A stretch of 64,000 nucleotides of DNA from Antennarius striatus (Eukaryota > Chordata > Actinopteri > Lophiiformes > Antennariidae), in assembly GCF_040054535.1 (NCBI RefSeq), contig NC_090782.1, positions 21,111,001-21,175,000 of the forward strand. The letters are read 5' to 3'. The notes under the pieces are model-generated. The model was not told the DNA's origin. It worked only from the letters and a program-made list of their open reading frames with translations, and made no database searches. Numbering within the stretch: position 1 is the first letter of the stretch; every line of letters starts with the position of its first letter. Both the position numbers and the translations under genes were made by a program. Below are positions 13,501-25,786 of the stretch, piece by piece.

Positions 13501-16500
13501 CAGAAATATTGATCCGTAAGTAAAATATGGGTACCTGGATGGATAAGTATGCCAGCTAACTATTTCTACTTCCTGCCTCTACCGTCTACCACTGGGATTC
13601 CTGTGAATAGGATTATAACATTAATGTCTCTTTCATTTGTTGCTTGTGAATCTTTACTTTGATAGTGCGACGGTCATGACCCCACTAAGCGTTATCTTGT
13701 TAGCCAGCTAAGAGGCGTCTGCAGCCGTGTTAAACTGAGATGTTTTGCTCCTGTTTGGTTGTAGTGTTTTAGCAGCAACTAAAGCTTCAGAATCACTTTG
13801 ACGTTATCGTTGCTCCGGTTTTAGTCTTACTAGTTTTGAAGAATCAAGGAGCACATGATTGGTGAGGTGGAAGTGAGAAAACCTATTTTTGTTCTTCTTA
13901 CTCATTTTTCTTTTCTCCTCCTCTCAGGTGTGGTGTGAAGATCATAGGTGAGATGGTTTTGTCGTTTCCAGCTGGGATTACGCGGCACTTTGCTAATAAC
14001 CCGTCCCCCGCCGTGCTAACCTTCAGCATAACCAACTACAGCCGACTGGAGCATGTGTTGCCTAACCCCCAGCTCCTCTGCTGGTAATGACACCGCTTTG
14101 AACTCACCATGTCACTGTCAGAACAAAATAATAAAATGCACAGTTTTTCACAAGTGTCTCAAGGAAAACATTATCCCACAGTCTGAATGTCTTATTGTCC
14201 TGTTTGGATATGCCTGCTATTTAACTTCATCAAAACTAAACCAAATGATCTCATTCACTGCCTATTGTACTCAATATTTCGATTACTGTACTCACACACA
14301 GCTCATGAGATGTAAGCTTAAAGGGTTTGTGACATCATGTGATCAAAATTAGTCACTTTGTTGTGTTTGTAAATCATAAATATCAGTAATTCCTGACTGT
14401 TTATCAGCTGTTTGTTTGCATTTCATTTGATATTTTTCATAACCATTTACGAATTTTGTTCATATTGAATTATGGTTATTTCCAAACATTAAATCACACA
14501 GATTATACGCAAGGAAAACAAGTCAAATATCCAAAATAGACATCTGCATGAGATTAACTTAAAACATAAGTTTTAACCACCTCAAAAATTTGCTTTTCAG
14601 TTTTTGATTAATGTTTGCATCTTTTTCAAAACATATTTTTAAAAAATTGCATTGGTGCTAAGCTAAAGCAAAACTACCACTGATTGCTGTTTGCAAGATC
14701 TTGATTCAAATGTTTTCCTAAATTTTTCAGAATGAGTCTTAAAATTCATATAAAGTGTGACCTTGTGTGGCTCAATATAAAAATGCAAACTCAAGCTCAG
14801 CCTGTCCAACTCCACGTTGTCCATCTCTAGAGCCATCAATACCTTTTTCCCTTTCAAACTGAGATACTGGAAGTTATTCCACACAATAGCAGACAGAAAT
14901 TCATTCAAGGATTGAGTTGAAGGTTGATCTTTTCATGGTTCTTCCTCGCCAGTGACACCACCACCACAAAAGTCAAGGCTGATTCCAAGGACTTCTGGGT
15001 AAACATGCCAAACCTGATTGCCCATTTAAAAAAGGTGGCAGAGCAGAAGCCACAGGCAACATACTACAATGTGGACATGCTCAAATATCAGGTAAACTGA
15101 GGAAGATGAAACATTAGTAGTAACAGCTTGAACGTGTTTTGTAGTTGGCGCTAGAGCGACGCACACAATTTTATGTTAGAGAGCAAGCTTTACTCTTAAT
15201 TTGGATGTACAGTACATGTTTTCTTTCTGCTTGCAGGTGTCGACGGAGGGCCTTCAGTCGATTCCCCTGAGCCTAGCGGTCAGCTGGAGATGTGAGCCCA
15301 CCAGCACTGATTTAAGGATAGACTACAAATACAATGGCGACGCCATGACGACGCCAGTGGCCCTCAACAACGTCCAGTTCCTCGTCTCAGTTGATGGAGG
15401 GGTTTCAAAACTACAGGCTGTCTTGCCACCTGCTGCATGGTACAGTTGGAATGTTGATATAGTGCCGTTTCCTTGAGCCGGCAAGATACAGTATAAGTAC
15501 TAGAACTCTGTGATAATACTGTACAGTAATATAAATAGAGATCCAAAGAGCATACAATGCATTTCTGTTTTGGGAATGGGCCATAATGAAATTACAAATG
15601 GTTTTACTCTAGGTTAATTTGACTTTGAATCTTTAGAAGAATCTTTCATGTACTTTTCTGTCCTCTTTTTTTTTTTGTCCTTACAGGAATGCAGAGCATC
15701 AAAGAATTCTTTGGAAGATTCCTGATATCTCAAAGAAATCTGAAAATGGAGGTATGTACAGTGTGATGACGGTAACGTTCTTGATTTAATCAAGCTTCAG
15801 TCATTAAATGATAGATAGTTTGACAAGTGTTGAACCTGCGACCTGCACCAGAAGTCATGGATACAGTCAGACATGCTCCTGGAGCTGATGTGGTCGTTAC
15901 GTCACAGGAGGGAGGGTCAGCTCGACCTGAATACACAGTGCCCTCTGCTGGTCATAAATGGTGCAACAGTTACTAAATCTGTAAATCCTTCTCTTGCTGT
16001 TTTTACTGGTGTTGTTTTAGGATTTGGTCCAAAGAACAATCCATTAGCTGTTTGTCTGGATCCAGAATGCTACAGATTTCTTTACTGCATGAGAATGGCT
16101 TCTCCCGTCATGATTTATAATCTCTTCAAGTTTGACAGGCTCATGCCAGTATGATTTTAAATTATAGGAGTTTTCATAGCAACAAAGTTGTATTATAAAA
16201 TCAAACTACAGCGGTGGAGGTTGGCACTCTGTGTGCTATCTAGTTTTCTATTAATGGGGGGAGGGATTAACAGACAAAACATAGATGCTATTCTCTCCCT
16301 TCAGGTGTGGGATCGTTGTTGGCACGCTTTCAGCTAACAGAAGGCCCCAGTAAACCTGCTCCCCTGGCAGTGCAGTTCACCAGTGAGGGCAGCACGCTAT
16401 CAGGCTGTGACATCGAGCTGGCCGGGCCAGGATACCGCTTTTCTCTCATCAAGAAGAGGTTTGCTGCAGGTCAGTTTAGCATAGCAACAAAATAAAGAAT

Positions 16501-16623
16501 ATTTGAAGCAAAGGCACCCAATTGATTAAACTTTTTTGAGACAATCTTTGGAATAGTTTCATAGTCCAGTGTGGAAAAATTAATTGTAGACGTCTTTCAG
16601 GAAAATATCTGGCCGACAACTGA
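1298..16623 (+). CDS. sgip1: SH3GL-interacting endocytic adaptor SGIP1 (partial, 3' 19 exons)
   Basis: SGIP1 is a neuronal endocytic adaptor of the FCHO/muniscin family. It binds phospholipid, endophilin, AP-2 and Eps15 at the plasma membrane and affects synaptic vesicle retrieval and CB1 receptor uptake (family knowledge). Exons read here: 1298-1306, 3313-3324, 4444-4465, 4567-4645, 4932-5017, 6341-6421, 6991-7056, 7231-7998, 8411-8535, 8711-8837, 9833-9892, 12141-12200, 13071-13182, 13928-14083, 14953-15091, 15237-15439, 15687-15751, 16305-16469, 16601-16623. Their sum is 2358 nt, and all phases close into 785 residues plus stop. Order: basic/Ser stretch, proline-rich middle with [18 protein letters not shown] and [18 protein letters not shown], then the C-terminal mu-homology domain ending RFAAGKYLADN, the SGIP1-type C-terminus. 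The mu-homology part is much more conserved than the middle. Teleosts have two sgip1 copies; I cannot tell a from b. FCHO1/2 share the domain but not these linker motifs. Confidence 0.96.
3313..3324 (+). CDS. sgip1: sgip1 12-nt microexon (RRSP)
   Basis: Twelve bases encode Arg-Arg-Ser-Pro. They are preceded by a long pyrimidine tract ending GGTCACAG and followed by a consensus donor GTAAGT. Phase 0 on both sides fits the next exon at 4444, which starts GLKRNTS like the GAIKRNLS of mammalian SGIP1. Microexons of this size are typically neuron-specific and SRRM4-dependent (general knowledge). Confidence 0.65.
5992..6190. mobile_element. Mariner/Tigger-like MITE end in sgip1 intron
   Basis: The sequence CAGTAACCCCTTGTTACTTG, followed by GCGGTTAATGCGTTCCAGGACCACC, has the form of the ends of TcMar/Tigger-like elements common in fish. 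Downstream AT-rich text (AACCCTCCCCATACTGATAT) also fits such elements. The second terminus is not clear, so the right limit is approximate. It lies in the intron before the 81-nt cassette exon. Confidence 0.45.
6341..6421 (+). CDS. sgip1: sgip1 symmetric 81-nt exon
   Basis: This exon is 81 nt, phase 1 at both ends, flanked by CTTAG and GTAAGT. It encodes [20 protein letters not shown] and then TRSFPRG, the counterpart of the mammalian stretch from VLLDQPEIWG to RPFPTG. Because the length is a multiple of three and the phase is symmetric, splicing the exon at 5017 directly to 6991 also keeps the frame. It can therefore behave as a cassette exon. Confidence 0.85.
7231..7998 (+). CDS. sgip1: sgip1 large proline-rich exon
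   Basis: This single 768-nt exon begins with [20 protein letters not shown] (IFGP follows), aligned with the mammalian SINDLDSIFGP motif. It then runs through about 200 residues of Pro/Ser/Ala-rich sequence with many short PPPxE and PPLP-type motifs, ending [20 protein letters not shown]. Such segments bind the SH3 domain of endophilin and similar partners (family knowledge). The repeats look longer than my memory of the mammalian segment, and the order of motifs at both ends is kept. It ends in phase 1 before GTGAGT. Confidence 0.92.
9833..9892 (+). CDS. sgip1: sgip1 60-nt exon A (probable cassette)
   Basis: Acceptor CTTGTCAG, donor GTATAG, 60 nt, phase 1 on both sides. It encodes [20 protein letters not shown] plus a split Gly. 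It is not part of the canonical mammalian SGIP1 sequence I remember, which goes directly from TTPTV to [10 protein letters not shown]. It is therefore probably an alternative exon. The weak donor supports optional use. Confidence 0.7.
10532..10575. repeat. GT/GC dinucleotide microsatellite
   Basis: An interrupted (GT)n run ends in GCGCGCAC inside the long intron between the two 60-nt sgip1 exons. A run of A residues precedes it at about 10379-10396. Confidence 0.9.
11760..12140 (+). promoter_or_regulatory. Long C/T-rich tract before sgip1 exon 12141
   Basis: About 380 bases upstream of the 12141 exon are strongly C/T-rich with few G, ending in CCCCACACAG. A second C/T-rich tract (about 12262-12350) follows the exon. 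Pyrimidine tracts on both sides of a short exon are the usual setting for PTB-type splicing control. The tract is seen directly; the regulatory role is inferred. Confidence 0.4.
12141..12200 (+). CDS. sgip1: sgip1 60-nt exon B (start of mu-homology region)
   Basis: 60 nt, phase 1 on both sides, donor GTAAGT. It encodes [20 protein letters not shown] plus a split Gly, nearly identical to mammalian SGIP1 at the entry to the mu-homology domain. It has the same length and phases as the optional exon at 9833 and the same first two bases. Confidence 0.93.
13071..16623 (+). CDS. sgip1: sgip1 mu-homology domain exons and stop
   Basis: Seven exons (13071-13182, 13928-14083, 14953-15091, 15237-15439, 15687-15751, 16305-16469, 16601-16623) encode the cargo- and adaptor-binding mu-homology domain. 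Recognisable landmarks are [70 protein letters not shown] and [20 protein letters not shown]. The domain ends [18 protein letters not shown] with TGA at 16621-16623. All acceptors are AG and all donors GT. This is the most conserved part of the gene. Confidence 0.97.
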
Positions 16624-19600
16624 CCGGCGCTACTGAGAACGGCACTGTGGAACGAAACGATGACACTGGATGGAGGCCGGCGTGCAGGACAGGGGAGAAA
16701 CCAACACCAGACAGACGCTCCGTTTTCTGAACCCACGTGATGACAGATCCGCAGCCTAACCCAGCAGTATTGTATAACTTGCATATAGCATTGTGGAGCT
16801 GTGTTAGATCATTCGATAATCGTATTTGTATTCATTTCATAACATCTGTATTGCTGCTGTTAGTCACCTGGGTTGTTCCTCCCTCTGATGTCGGTGCCTC
16901 CTTCTCCATCCTCCTCTGGTCAAAGTGTGAGTTTGTTTTTGTTTTTTCTTTAATTTCATTGCAGCTGCCTGGACACGAAGTGTTTTTGGCCAAATTTTTG
17001 CTCTGGATGAGACAGTTTGTTGCCTAGAATCCAGAGAAATTTGGCTGTGAAAATTACAATACAAAGTTTCACCAGATAACGGAGGTGGACATTTTTCAGC
17101 AGTCACAGATGTTTTCAGTCTACGCTTGGATGAAATCACATCCTTATTTTTGACATAAATGCACTGATCAGTCAATCAAACTGTTATTTTATTTCTCTGG
17201 AACTTTTCAGACATGGATATGCTTTTAGCTAGGTGGGCAGCTGCAATGATAAATCAACATACTGGGTTTCACAAAAAGAAAATGTGCTTTCACCATCAGA
17301 ACAAAGGACGTGTAAAAAGTCATTTTAAATCTCTAATATTCTGTATATCTTTAAAGGGCGTTGTGGTGTTTTCCTCGTATTGTCAGATAGCATCTCTGCT
17401 GTTCCTGGGACGGCAGCGATAGAACCCAGAGTACATGACAGCGTTCTATTTTTATTTATTGATGACGACTTGTTGTATAAAACGTGATTCTGTATACGAA
17501 TAGAGTTTGAATGGTATTACGCAAATCAGAAACCTTCAAGGTATAAATATGGAAAATCTTTTTTTTTGTTATGCGTGTAGTAACCTGTGTACAGTATAAG
17601 GTAAAATTTTTGAATTCATTTCAGATATAATTTTTTAACTCAAGTGCAGAAGATTTGAGCTATATATGGGTGGGGATGGGGTAATTTAAAGAAAAAAAAC
17701 TATCTTCCTGGATGCTGTGTTATGCTTTGTGAAAGCAGTGTTAATGTAGATTTATTTATACCATGGGCAAAATTCACGCTTTGAAGAATTACTTTGACTT
17801 TTTGGAGAATGGACTGATTCGTTTCTTTCATGATTTGGATATGATCGAAATATGTCTGCTCAGCGTGAGGCTGGATCTGGGAGAAGATTATCTTACCTAA
17901 AGATCGGCTCTGACACAAACATTTCTGAAGATCACTTGTCATTAAATCTTGTTTATCTCGACGAGAAACTTTTGAAAATGTAGAAATGTCAAGTCATGCT
18001 TTTTCATGGATGTCAGTTGGATGTTATTTTTCTGAGATATACTGAGCTGGTAAGAAGATTTCTGGCCACGGTAAAGCTTCATTCTTGGACAGCAATATTA
18101 GTAACATTAGTTCACAATGAAAGACATTCATGATGTTCAGAAAATGTATTTTAAAGTTAAGTTGAAGTAAGTAGGTTCTATTTTCCTCTAAATTTTATTT
18201 TGAGCTAGGATAACTTTTAAATGTTCTTTGACATTTAACAGACTGGCAGAGAGATATTTCTATCTTCTCTAGTACTCTTGAATCAAACGAGTCAGTTTGT
18301 TTCCTAAGTTGTCAACGATTTCCTTTTAATAAGGTCAAGTCGAGGTCAGCAAAAGCTCAGTTTTCCTCGAAACCAGTGATGACGTTCGGTGAGCTTAGTA
18401 CCGCTGCAGGCGTAATTTGCTGAGGCCAGCCCCCCCCCCCCCTTTGTCATTCATACTACATGAAACAAAGACAATTCTCCGATTGGACATTCTCAGCTGA
18501 TTCAGTTATGCTTCATCTCTGATCGTGTGTCTTTACCTGTTTCCTAAACCTGGTACTTAAACTCCCTGACTGTATCATGAGCAAACCCCTGATCGTCCAG
18601 CCAGCGCTTTGAATCCATGGCTTTATTTTGCATAATCGTAATGGTCTCTGTGAGATGACATGAGTTCAATGAGGTTGTGGAGTAAGCTTAAGTTGACCAA
18701 AATGCTTTTGTTGTCCTTTTTGTATTTTCTGTGCGTACCCCGGTCAGTCCTCTGTTAAGGAGAATAAGCTGAATATTTTTAAAACAGATAAAAGTGAAAA
18801 TATATTGTTCAATGTGTTTTAAAAAAATACACTGTGCTGATGATGTTGAACTTCCTGAATGCTCTGAGAAAGAAGAACAAAGAGTGTGAAGTTTAGCTGA
18901 AGATCTCTGTACTGTACTGTGTCAGCATTCTGCTAAAGGAAACCAATCATGGTCCTTTCAGAGCTGCTGCAGTAACATCTGGATTTATACATTTTAATTT
19001 TGTCATTAAAAGGAGAAAATCACGTTTTTAACATACAATTATTAGATTACCTGCGCGCAGTTTTAATAACAAATCTGGATTACTATCTGAGGTTGCATTT
19101 TAATTTGCCAAAAAGGTCATGATTGGTGCTCTTTAGCTCCCGCTTTCGTTTGATTACATCTTCTTTCAGTCGTGTCAGTCCTTCATCTGAATGGACCGTT
19201 GTGGCTGGAGGGAAGCTGTAATCGTCTTAGTGAACTGAAGCTATCAGTGCAACCATCACTGCAGCATTATCTACAGAGGCCCACCGCACACACACCGCCC
19301 ATCATGAATCTATTAGGAATTTCACCAACGCCACAGGGTTACACATGTTGTCGGCCTTTATGTACAAAAATCTTTTTTTTTTAAAAATTCATTGAATCTT
19401 GTTTAAAATAGAGCAAAATCTGCATTTTCGGATCATCTCTGGAGAATTTGTCTTGCAGTATTCATTTTTTTTGCATGCAAAGCATGCAGTATGAGGTCGG
19501 GCATCTACAGCATAAGGATAGATAATACTGAAATGACGTGTTGTACTGAGTGTCAGTTGTATGTATTAACATTGTGGGGAGAGCAGGGAGTATGTTTATG

Positions 19601-19745
19601 TGTGGTATACGCCAGAATGCTCTTTGGTTCTGTACCGTTCACCTCAAACACGTGCAAGCTGTTTGTATAGTCCATAATGATGCTAAGATGAACTTAGTTT
19701 GCTTCTTTCCAAAACCAATAAAAGTTATAAATGGATCCTTGTGCT
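16624..19745 (+). other. sgip1: sgip1 3' UTR (inferred)
   Basis: No convincing coding sequence follows the sgip1 stop. The first canonical AATAAA I find on the plus strand after it is at 19717-19722, followed by T-rich downstream sequence, giving a 3.1-kb UTR. It is AT-rich, with several T-rich and ATTTA-like stretches and a run of C at about 18430-18442. Earlier minor signals such as ATTAAA near 19007 could give shorter forms. Confidence 0.55.
19717..19722 (+). terminator. Polyadenylation signal AATAAA (sgip1)
   Basis: A canonical hexamer in CCAATAAAAG is followed within about 30 bases by a T/GT-rich stretch. It is the best 3' end for sgip1. Confidence 0.55.
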
Positions 19746-20848
19746 TTCGTTTTTTGTTTTTTTTGTTTTAATGTAGCCTAATTCCACACAACACAGTATT
19801 TCACATAGTACCTGTACTTTGTCTTTTAAGACTAATACATTGGACTGTAGCGGGATCCCACCAGACGTGTGGTTGGCTGTCCAGCCTCGTTAAATTATGA
19901 CAACAGAGCAAAGTTCGATTTTGGATAAGGCTTGATTTAATTAAAGGGGACTGTCTGGCTTTGCAGAGGTACAATGCTTTCTTGTTTTGTCCAATGATTT
20001 GGTTTATGACCACCTGCCTGAAAAAGAGATTTATCTGCATTTGGGTTTATTGCTAGTGTCACGAAAATATTATTATGCTAAGCATGTCAAGTATTGAACT
20101 GTTATTGTTGAGCTCAAAACTGTACCTCTGCATTCATGATGCAAAGTTTCACAGAGCTGCTGATATGGCCGATTCTAACTAGTGGGGCTGAACGAATTTC
20201 TTTATGGGACCGCTGACGGTTATTGAGGGTAAAAGATACGGATTGAAGGCGTCTGGAGTTGAACCAGTGATGCTGTGGCACATGGATAGCATGTAGTCCA
20301 TTATGGTGGCATTTGTCAACCTTTCTGTTAAGTTGATGTTTATGACACGGAATATAAACCCTGTGCAAGAACATTTATTTGATAAAAATAGCGAAATCAT
20401 AGAATGCAGCTCAAATATCTTGTAAATACATCAAAACAGAAATGGAACTTGCAAACCTGCAGCCATGTGAATACACACAGTATGTTTGAGCTCATTTTAC
20501 AGAGGTGAGGACCTGCATTCCTGCACCCTTACACTAAATTTTATTACCCAATCCTCATACACTCATTAATATTCTCATGAAGTATTTATGTCTGTCTGCA
20601 GCATCCAGCCTGGATTAACAAACATGTTCACAGATGCTGAAGTGATCTACATTTGCATAACAGATCTCACAAATCAACCTTAAAAATATCAAAAGCAATT
20701 AGAAAGCAGCAGTCTGTGTGAGAGTATTATTATACATACAATCATACTGATTTAAATGTCAATAGTTAGATTCAGGTTTGGTCTGGATGAAGGCAAAATG
20801 AGGGTAGAGTCATTTTGGCCAATCAGAATGAGAAGATAAGGGATGGTC
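19746..20848. other. Intergenic between sgip1 and insl5 (convergent)
   Basis: No gene is seen. The stretch includes the 3' flank of insl5. TTTATT at 20540-20545 is AATAAA on the minus strand, about 300 bases after the insl5 stop, and is a plausible poly(A) signal. Everything else looks like unconstrained AT-rich sequence. Confidence 0.5.
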
Positions 20849-22330
20849 TCAGCAGAGGAAGGTGAGTTCACTCTTCCTGCAGCCCACCTTGCAGCATATG
20901 CTGGCCAGTATATTATTAATATCCCGTCTGTTCGGCTGGAAGCCCGGGTTGTTGCCACCCAGCCTCTCCAAACTGCTCTGCTCCCCTGTGCCCAAATCTG
21001 CAAGAATAAAACATAAACATAAAAACCCTGTGAACCCTTTCAAAAATCTAATCCACACACACATTCTCTCCATGTACGTTTGTTTTCACGTGTTTTCCAA
21101 CAAGATAATGGATGATGCTTCTATGTTTTCATTAAATAAGGAAACTGTAAATGACTGCACAGCGCCATTTGTCTTCTATAATGTCACTTTTCTTTTTCTG
21201 ATCAGCGCGACTGATACTGTAATTGGGTTTGTTTGTGTATGATAGACAGTACTGTAATAAAGAGAAGCTGCCTAAGGATCAGGCACTGCCGTATTATTAA
21301 ATCATGATATATGGGCTTTCCAAGGCTACTCAGGTTGAGTAGCAGATTAGAGATATAGGGCACCTGTCTGCCTTCAAACGCACCACGAGGCCCTCAACAG
21401 GAGGGCCCTGCAGCAGGTGATTAAAACTGACCACAACAACATTGATCACAATCTCCTGAGCATCCCTCATATCAGTGAGGAGCTTGTGCAGAGGTCAAAG
21501 GGCACTGAAGGACAACACCCACCTCCGCCACAACCAGTTTACACTGCTGCTGTTACTCATTCACCGTCTGCATTTATGTTTTTTTAGGATCATGAAGGAA
21601 AGAATCATTTGTCATGCATGTTGACTAACGACAACTTTAAATGTGGACGCAAACTGCAAGGTAATGCAAATTGTTTCCTGATCCCGGGTGAGCTTCCTTA
21701 AATCATTCCTTCTGTTCATGTGGCAATTTATTTCCATTTTATTTTATATCATTTTTGAATGCAAATGATATAATTTAAATTGTGCAAGCTAAAGTTTCAC
21801 ATGTTTCTAATGTGAGGCTTGAGCTGAAAAGAAAAAGTCTGTTTTTAGTATGGAAAGTCTGGACATTAACAAAAATATGTATTTTACAGGTTGCAGTTTT
21901 GAAAAGCCCATTTGATTTGACAGCTAAAGATTCTTATTAGCTTCAAATAAACTTCTGAATACATTTATGCTGATTCAGGACAGGATTCCTTGAAAGTGCA
22001 TCAAAAAAATTTGAAAAACTTGATATAATCAAAACACACTTTTTCCATTAGTCATTACTCTTTTTTTTATACACTTTCCTAACAATAAATGTAATCTTAA
22101 TCTAAATTAAATCTACTCGGCTCACAGACAAAACGAGAAGTCATCTCACCGTCTCCATCTCCATCCATGTCCGCGTCGCCGAGGAATCTCCTCCAGCGGG
22201 AGCCCCCGCAGGTGTAAACGACGGCCCTCAGAAACTCTCGACCGCACAGCTTCACCGCCTTCACGTCCGCTCCCACCTCCACCTGCAGCGCTGCACACAG
22301 CAGCAGAGGCAACATCACCAGAGCCCTCAT
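20849..22330 (-). CDS. insl5: Relaxin-family peptide, insulin-like 5
   Basis: This gene encodes a secreted two-chain hormone of the insulin/relaxin family; INSL5 acts through RXFP4-type receptors, mainly from gut cells (family knowledge). Two coding exons, 22330-22150 and 20997-20849, are joined in phase 1, the conserved intron position of the family, giving 109 residues. The signal peptide is MRALVMLPLLLCAALQVEVG. The B chain holds KLCGREFLRAVVYTCGGSRW, including the RxxxR-like receptor motif and both chain cysteines. A short acidic C peptide (DADMDGDGDG) lies before a basic cleavage site (RR). The A chain is DINNILASICCKVGCRKSEL ending TFLC, with the CCxxxC...C pattern. The B chain also resembles relaxin-3. 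I chose INSL5 because it lies next to sgip1, as in human 1p31.3, and because the A chain is less RLN3-like. All six cysteines are present, so it looks functional. Confidence 0.88.
21357..21560 (+). mobile_element. LINE ORF2 C-terminal remnant in insl5 intron
   Basis: The plus-strand frame reads RALQQVIKTDHNNIDHNLLS, then IPHISEELVQRSKG. This has the shape of the ORF2 tail of fish non-LTR elements (usual pattern: an ALQxVIKTA-like start, then a short run to a Ser-His-Pro segment). Stops interrupt the reading soon after. The family (L2, Rex1 or similar) is not decided, and the limits are approximate. Confidence 0.4.
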
Positions 22331-22489
22331 GCTTGGACACCTGTCTGACTCTGTATCACCGTCAGGTTTGTTCTAAATGACCTCAGCTGAGTCTGGGGGG
22401 GTCCAGGAGGAGGTCTCTGTTATCTCGTCTGAGGTCTAGTCTTTCTGAGGCTGCGCCGGTCGTTGCTCTGAGGCGTGGATCACCCTGAG

Positions 22490-22496
22490 TTATATA
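22490..22496 (-). promoter_or_regulatory. TATA box of insl5
   Basis: The minus strand reads GGTATATAACTC here, a good TATA box about 160 bases upstream of the insl5 start codon. It implies a transcription start near 22460 and a 5' UTR of about 130 bases. Confidence 0.55.
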
Positions 22497-22579
22497 CCAT
22501 CCACCTTCCAGTTCATCATGCTCAACATCTCCCCACCTCCTCCCTCTCACTGGTTCTGGAGCCCATCCCAATCACTTAT

Positions 22580-22611
22580 ACACACATGCACACACACACA
22601 CACACACACAC
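22580..22611. repeat. (CA)n microsatellite
   Basis: A CA run with a single TG interruption, just upstream of the insl5 promoter. Confidence 0.9.
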
Positions 22612-25600
22612 TATCGTGGCAATCAGGTCATTTTATGTTTCCGGTCATCACCATTTTTAGTACTCTAAAAGAGAGGAGTGACGCCCATCAGTCATTTATG
22701 ACCTCCAGCCAACAATCACATTAGACGAGCACATCCTTTTCAGTTTCTCTCTGATTATGGGATTTTAGATCATGATTGCACAGACATTGCACGGCCAATT
22801 AAACAGCGCTAAGTGATGCCCTCCCTGCTGTCAAACAGATGTTTTGTCCGTTTAAGATGCTTTGATGGCGTGGTTGTTTTTAGCTTTACGACAGTTTGAG
22901 CAGCATGAGAGGAAAAAAGTCAATGTTGGCAGTCCCATCATACAGGTCATTATGGAGCTGCTGATGTTGTGATGTGATGCTCAACATGTCACTTAGGATG
23001 TCAATGAAATGATGTTAAATTTAGCAGGAGTTAGAGGAGCGAGAATGTCGCCGTCACGGCAGAAAATCTGTTGTTTCGAGATATAAAAATAGAAACCTCA
23101 AACAAATTGATTCCTAAAAGTATTGACAATTCCCCCTTTTTGGGAATAACAAGAATTTCCTGATAGAATGACGTCTGAAGCAGTTTGCACCACCATCATG
23201 AGTATTTATTTAACAAATACTACAGTTTCACAATGTCCCTGGTATTCTGAATCAATTGGGCCATTTTATCTCCATAATTAAACAACTGTTTGCTGAAAGC
23301 TGAAATCAGTACTGACAAATATAATAGAATGTTGTTCATGAAATATAATTAAAAACAGTAGTTTGACAATTCTTCCATCACCGTATCACACATTTTCAGT
23401 CCTGAATGTGACATTGATGAAATATCAATACCTGTATCTCCATGATACCTGATAAAGCTCCGTCCACTGATGGAGAAGTTTGGAAACCGCAAAACAATCT
23501 TGTGAGTGGATCTTTTGTTGTGGTTTTTTTGTCAGGCTCCATGTTTAATGAATAAATAAATCTGTACAGTTCTTTTGAAGAGGTCTCTCTTATTATGGGT
23601 ATTAGGAGGCTGCCTAAGCTCCTTTTTCTCCTCATGTTAAACAAACGAACAATGGTGAGACGTCCAACAAAAAAACATAAATATGATTCCAGTGAACTAT
23701 TTTCTCTAATGAATACATTAAAATGCAGTACTTAAAAGAGTTATAGCAGCATCTCTATTTGCCATAGCAGGCATTACAACATTAAGAATGAACGTGAGGA
23801 TTTGAAATGAACATCCTGCGCCTTGATCGCCCTCATCAGAACATAATCAACCTTTGCTTTGCATAAAAGCCACTTCTATGCAAAGTTTCAACAAAATCCA
23901 CTCACAATCTTTTAAGATAACTATCAGACAATCAAACAGCAGGCAGTTCCAACCCTCTATGATGGGAGAAACCACACAAGTTACTATAACTACAACCTTG
24001 GGACATTGCCTTTTCTGCATTATGTTCTTTGGCACTTTTCATTTATTCAAACTAGTCTTTGCACAATGTCTTTTTTATATATATTTTTTGGCCCAGTTCT
24101 ATTTTTTTGGTTGCTCTTAAGCACAATTTTGCATAGACCCCAAATATATAGGAAGAGGAACTTCACTTTGGTGTCCAGACGCTGATGGTGGTGGCCGATG
24201 ACTCTGTCAAGACACTGATGAACTGATGAAGCTGATGTATGTATGAAAACTGGCCAGTGAAGATGTAGTGAAGAGGAATTCATAGTTACTCTTTGAACAT
24301 ACAGGCTTTATAAAGAGCAGCAATTCAAATTACAGCAAAGGAAGTGAATGAAAGGAAGTTACCAGAAATAAAGTGCCTTCAAAATATGAGTCCTGACTGA
24401 ACTTCATGTCACATTATATGAAGTCTTACACCAGTGCTAATGTTTTACAGCACATTTATATTTTCACATGTATAATTTACGCTGCAGTTTACCCATCACA
24501 TTCAGTAGAGTCTTTAAAAGAGCCAAAAAGACAACTTTATAATGACAGTACTATAAAGCCACACAGTCAAATACGAGGGTTGCAGATCGCATCTGACCTA
24601 ATGGGAGCACTCATATCTCAAGGAGACATGCAGTCGCCCTTTCCTCTGAGTGAGAGTGACTTGATAAATGGATAAAACAGACCCAAACTTAATTGTCTAG
24701 GGAATACATTACTGTGTAATGTGTGTTTGTGTGGAGGTTGACCACAGTGTCCAGCCAAAAGAGAAGACCCAGTGAGACTCTCCTCAACCTAAGCTGTGTT
24801 TGCCATGTGAGATGACCATCTTGTGTGTCTTTGAGTCATTGACTAACTTCGGGGAATAATGGTTTCAAATTGCTGACATAAAATGCTGCAAAACCAACAA
24901 ATGTGCATTAACAGAAAATGCAGTACAGTATCATGTCAACAAGAGGTAAAGATTTCCTGTGATTGTATGTAAGTTCAATAAAAACTTATCGACTGTACCA
25001 AAATGTGAAAATTGTGCCTGTTGTGGAAACTGATGCTTTACTTCGATTGTAAACCGTCGGTTTTTTCCATCCTGCTTGTTTTCAATTTCCACTCCAATTT
25101 GTTTTTATGTATTTTCGACAGAGAATAAATATTAATTTTATGAACAGGAGTACATTAAACCTTCTCAAGTTTCCACTTAATTGTCATGAGCTGTTCATCA
25201 TTGTCCTCTTCCAAGATAATGAGATGCTGTCTTTATGCAGGGCAGTGGACGCATATATTTAGACCAAGCTGAAGAAGAGAAATGTACACGAAGGACAGAA
25301 TCCATTAATATGAGATACATTTATTGGACTTTTATTATTCAAATGAAATAAGCCACTTTAAAGAGCCATTATTAGAAAGAGGTGACTAAATAGCTGCTAC
25401 AATGCTGTACTGATTTTTTTGTTATTACAAATAAAATATTTTGATATACTAGTTTGATATACTAGTTGGAAAAAGTGCGTATTGTAACTAAAAATTGTTC
25501 ATTTGGTATGTAAATATAGAGCACAGTTCTATGATGAAATAAAGGCTGGACCAAATGGCTCATTAAAAGTGTTTGCATGCTCCTGAACCTTCCTTATGCA

Positions 25601-25786
25601 CATCAGATGCTTCCTGTTTTCAGCTCAATAAATCGCAAATAAAAAATTTACAGAGAATAACCATAAAGCCAGAATAACCTCCGTGTTTGGATGATGGATC
25701 ATTCTACCGCTCCAGTCCTCCGCAGCCTGAGTCTTTACTCCTCCTGACCTGCAGGGGGCGGCGTGGCGCTTGAAGCAGCGAGTGTC
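22612..25786. other. Intergenic between insl5 and pars2
   Basis: About 3.2 kb of AT-rich sequence in which I see no gene or recognisable element. The only structure noted is a short tandem repeat of TTTGATATACTAG around 25438-25465. Both neighbouring genes point away from this region, so distal promoters may lie here. Confidence 0.5.

Noticed and set aside
20849-22330. Calling the hormone gene rln3
   Set aside because: The B chain is similar to relaxin-3, but position next to sgip1 favours insl5. Not fully excluded without a phylogeny.
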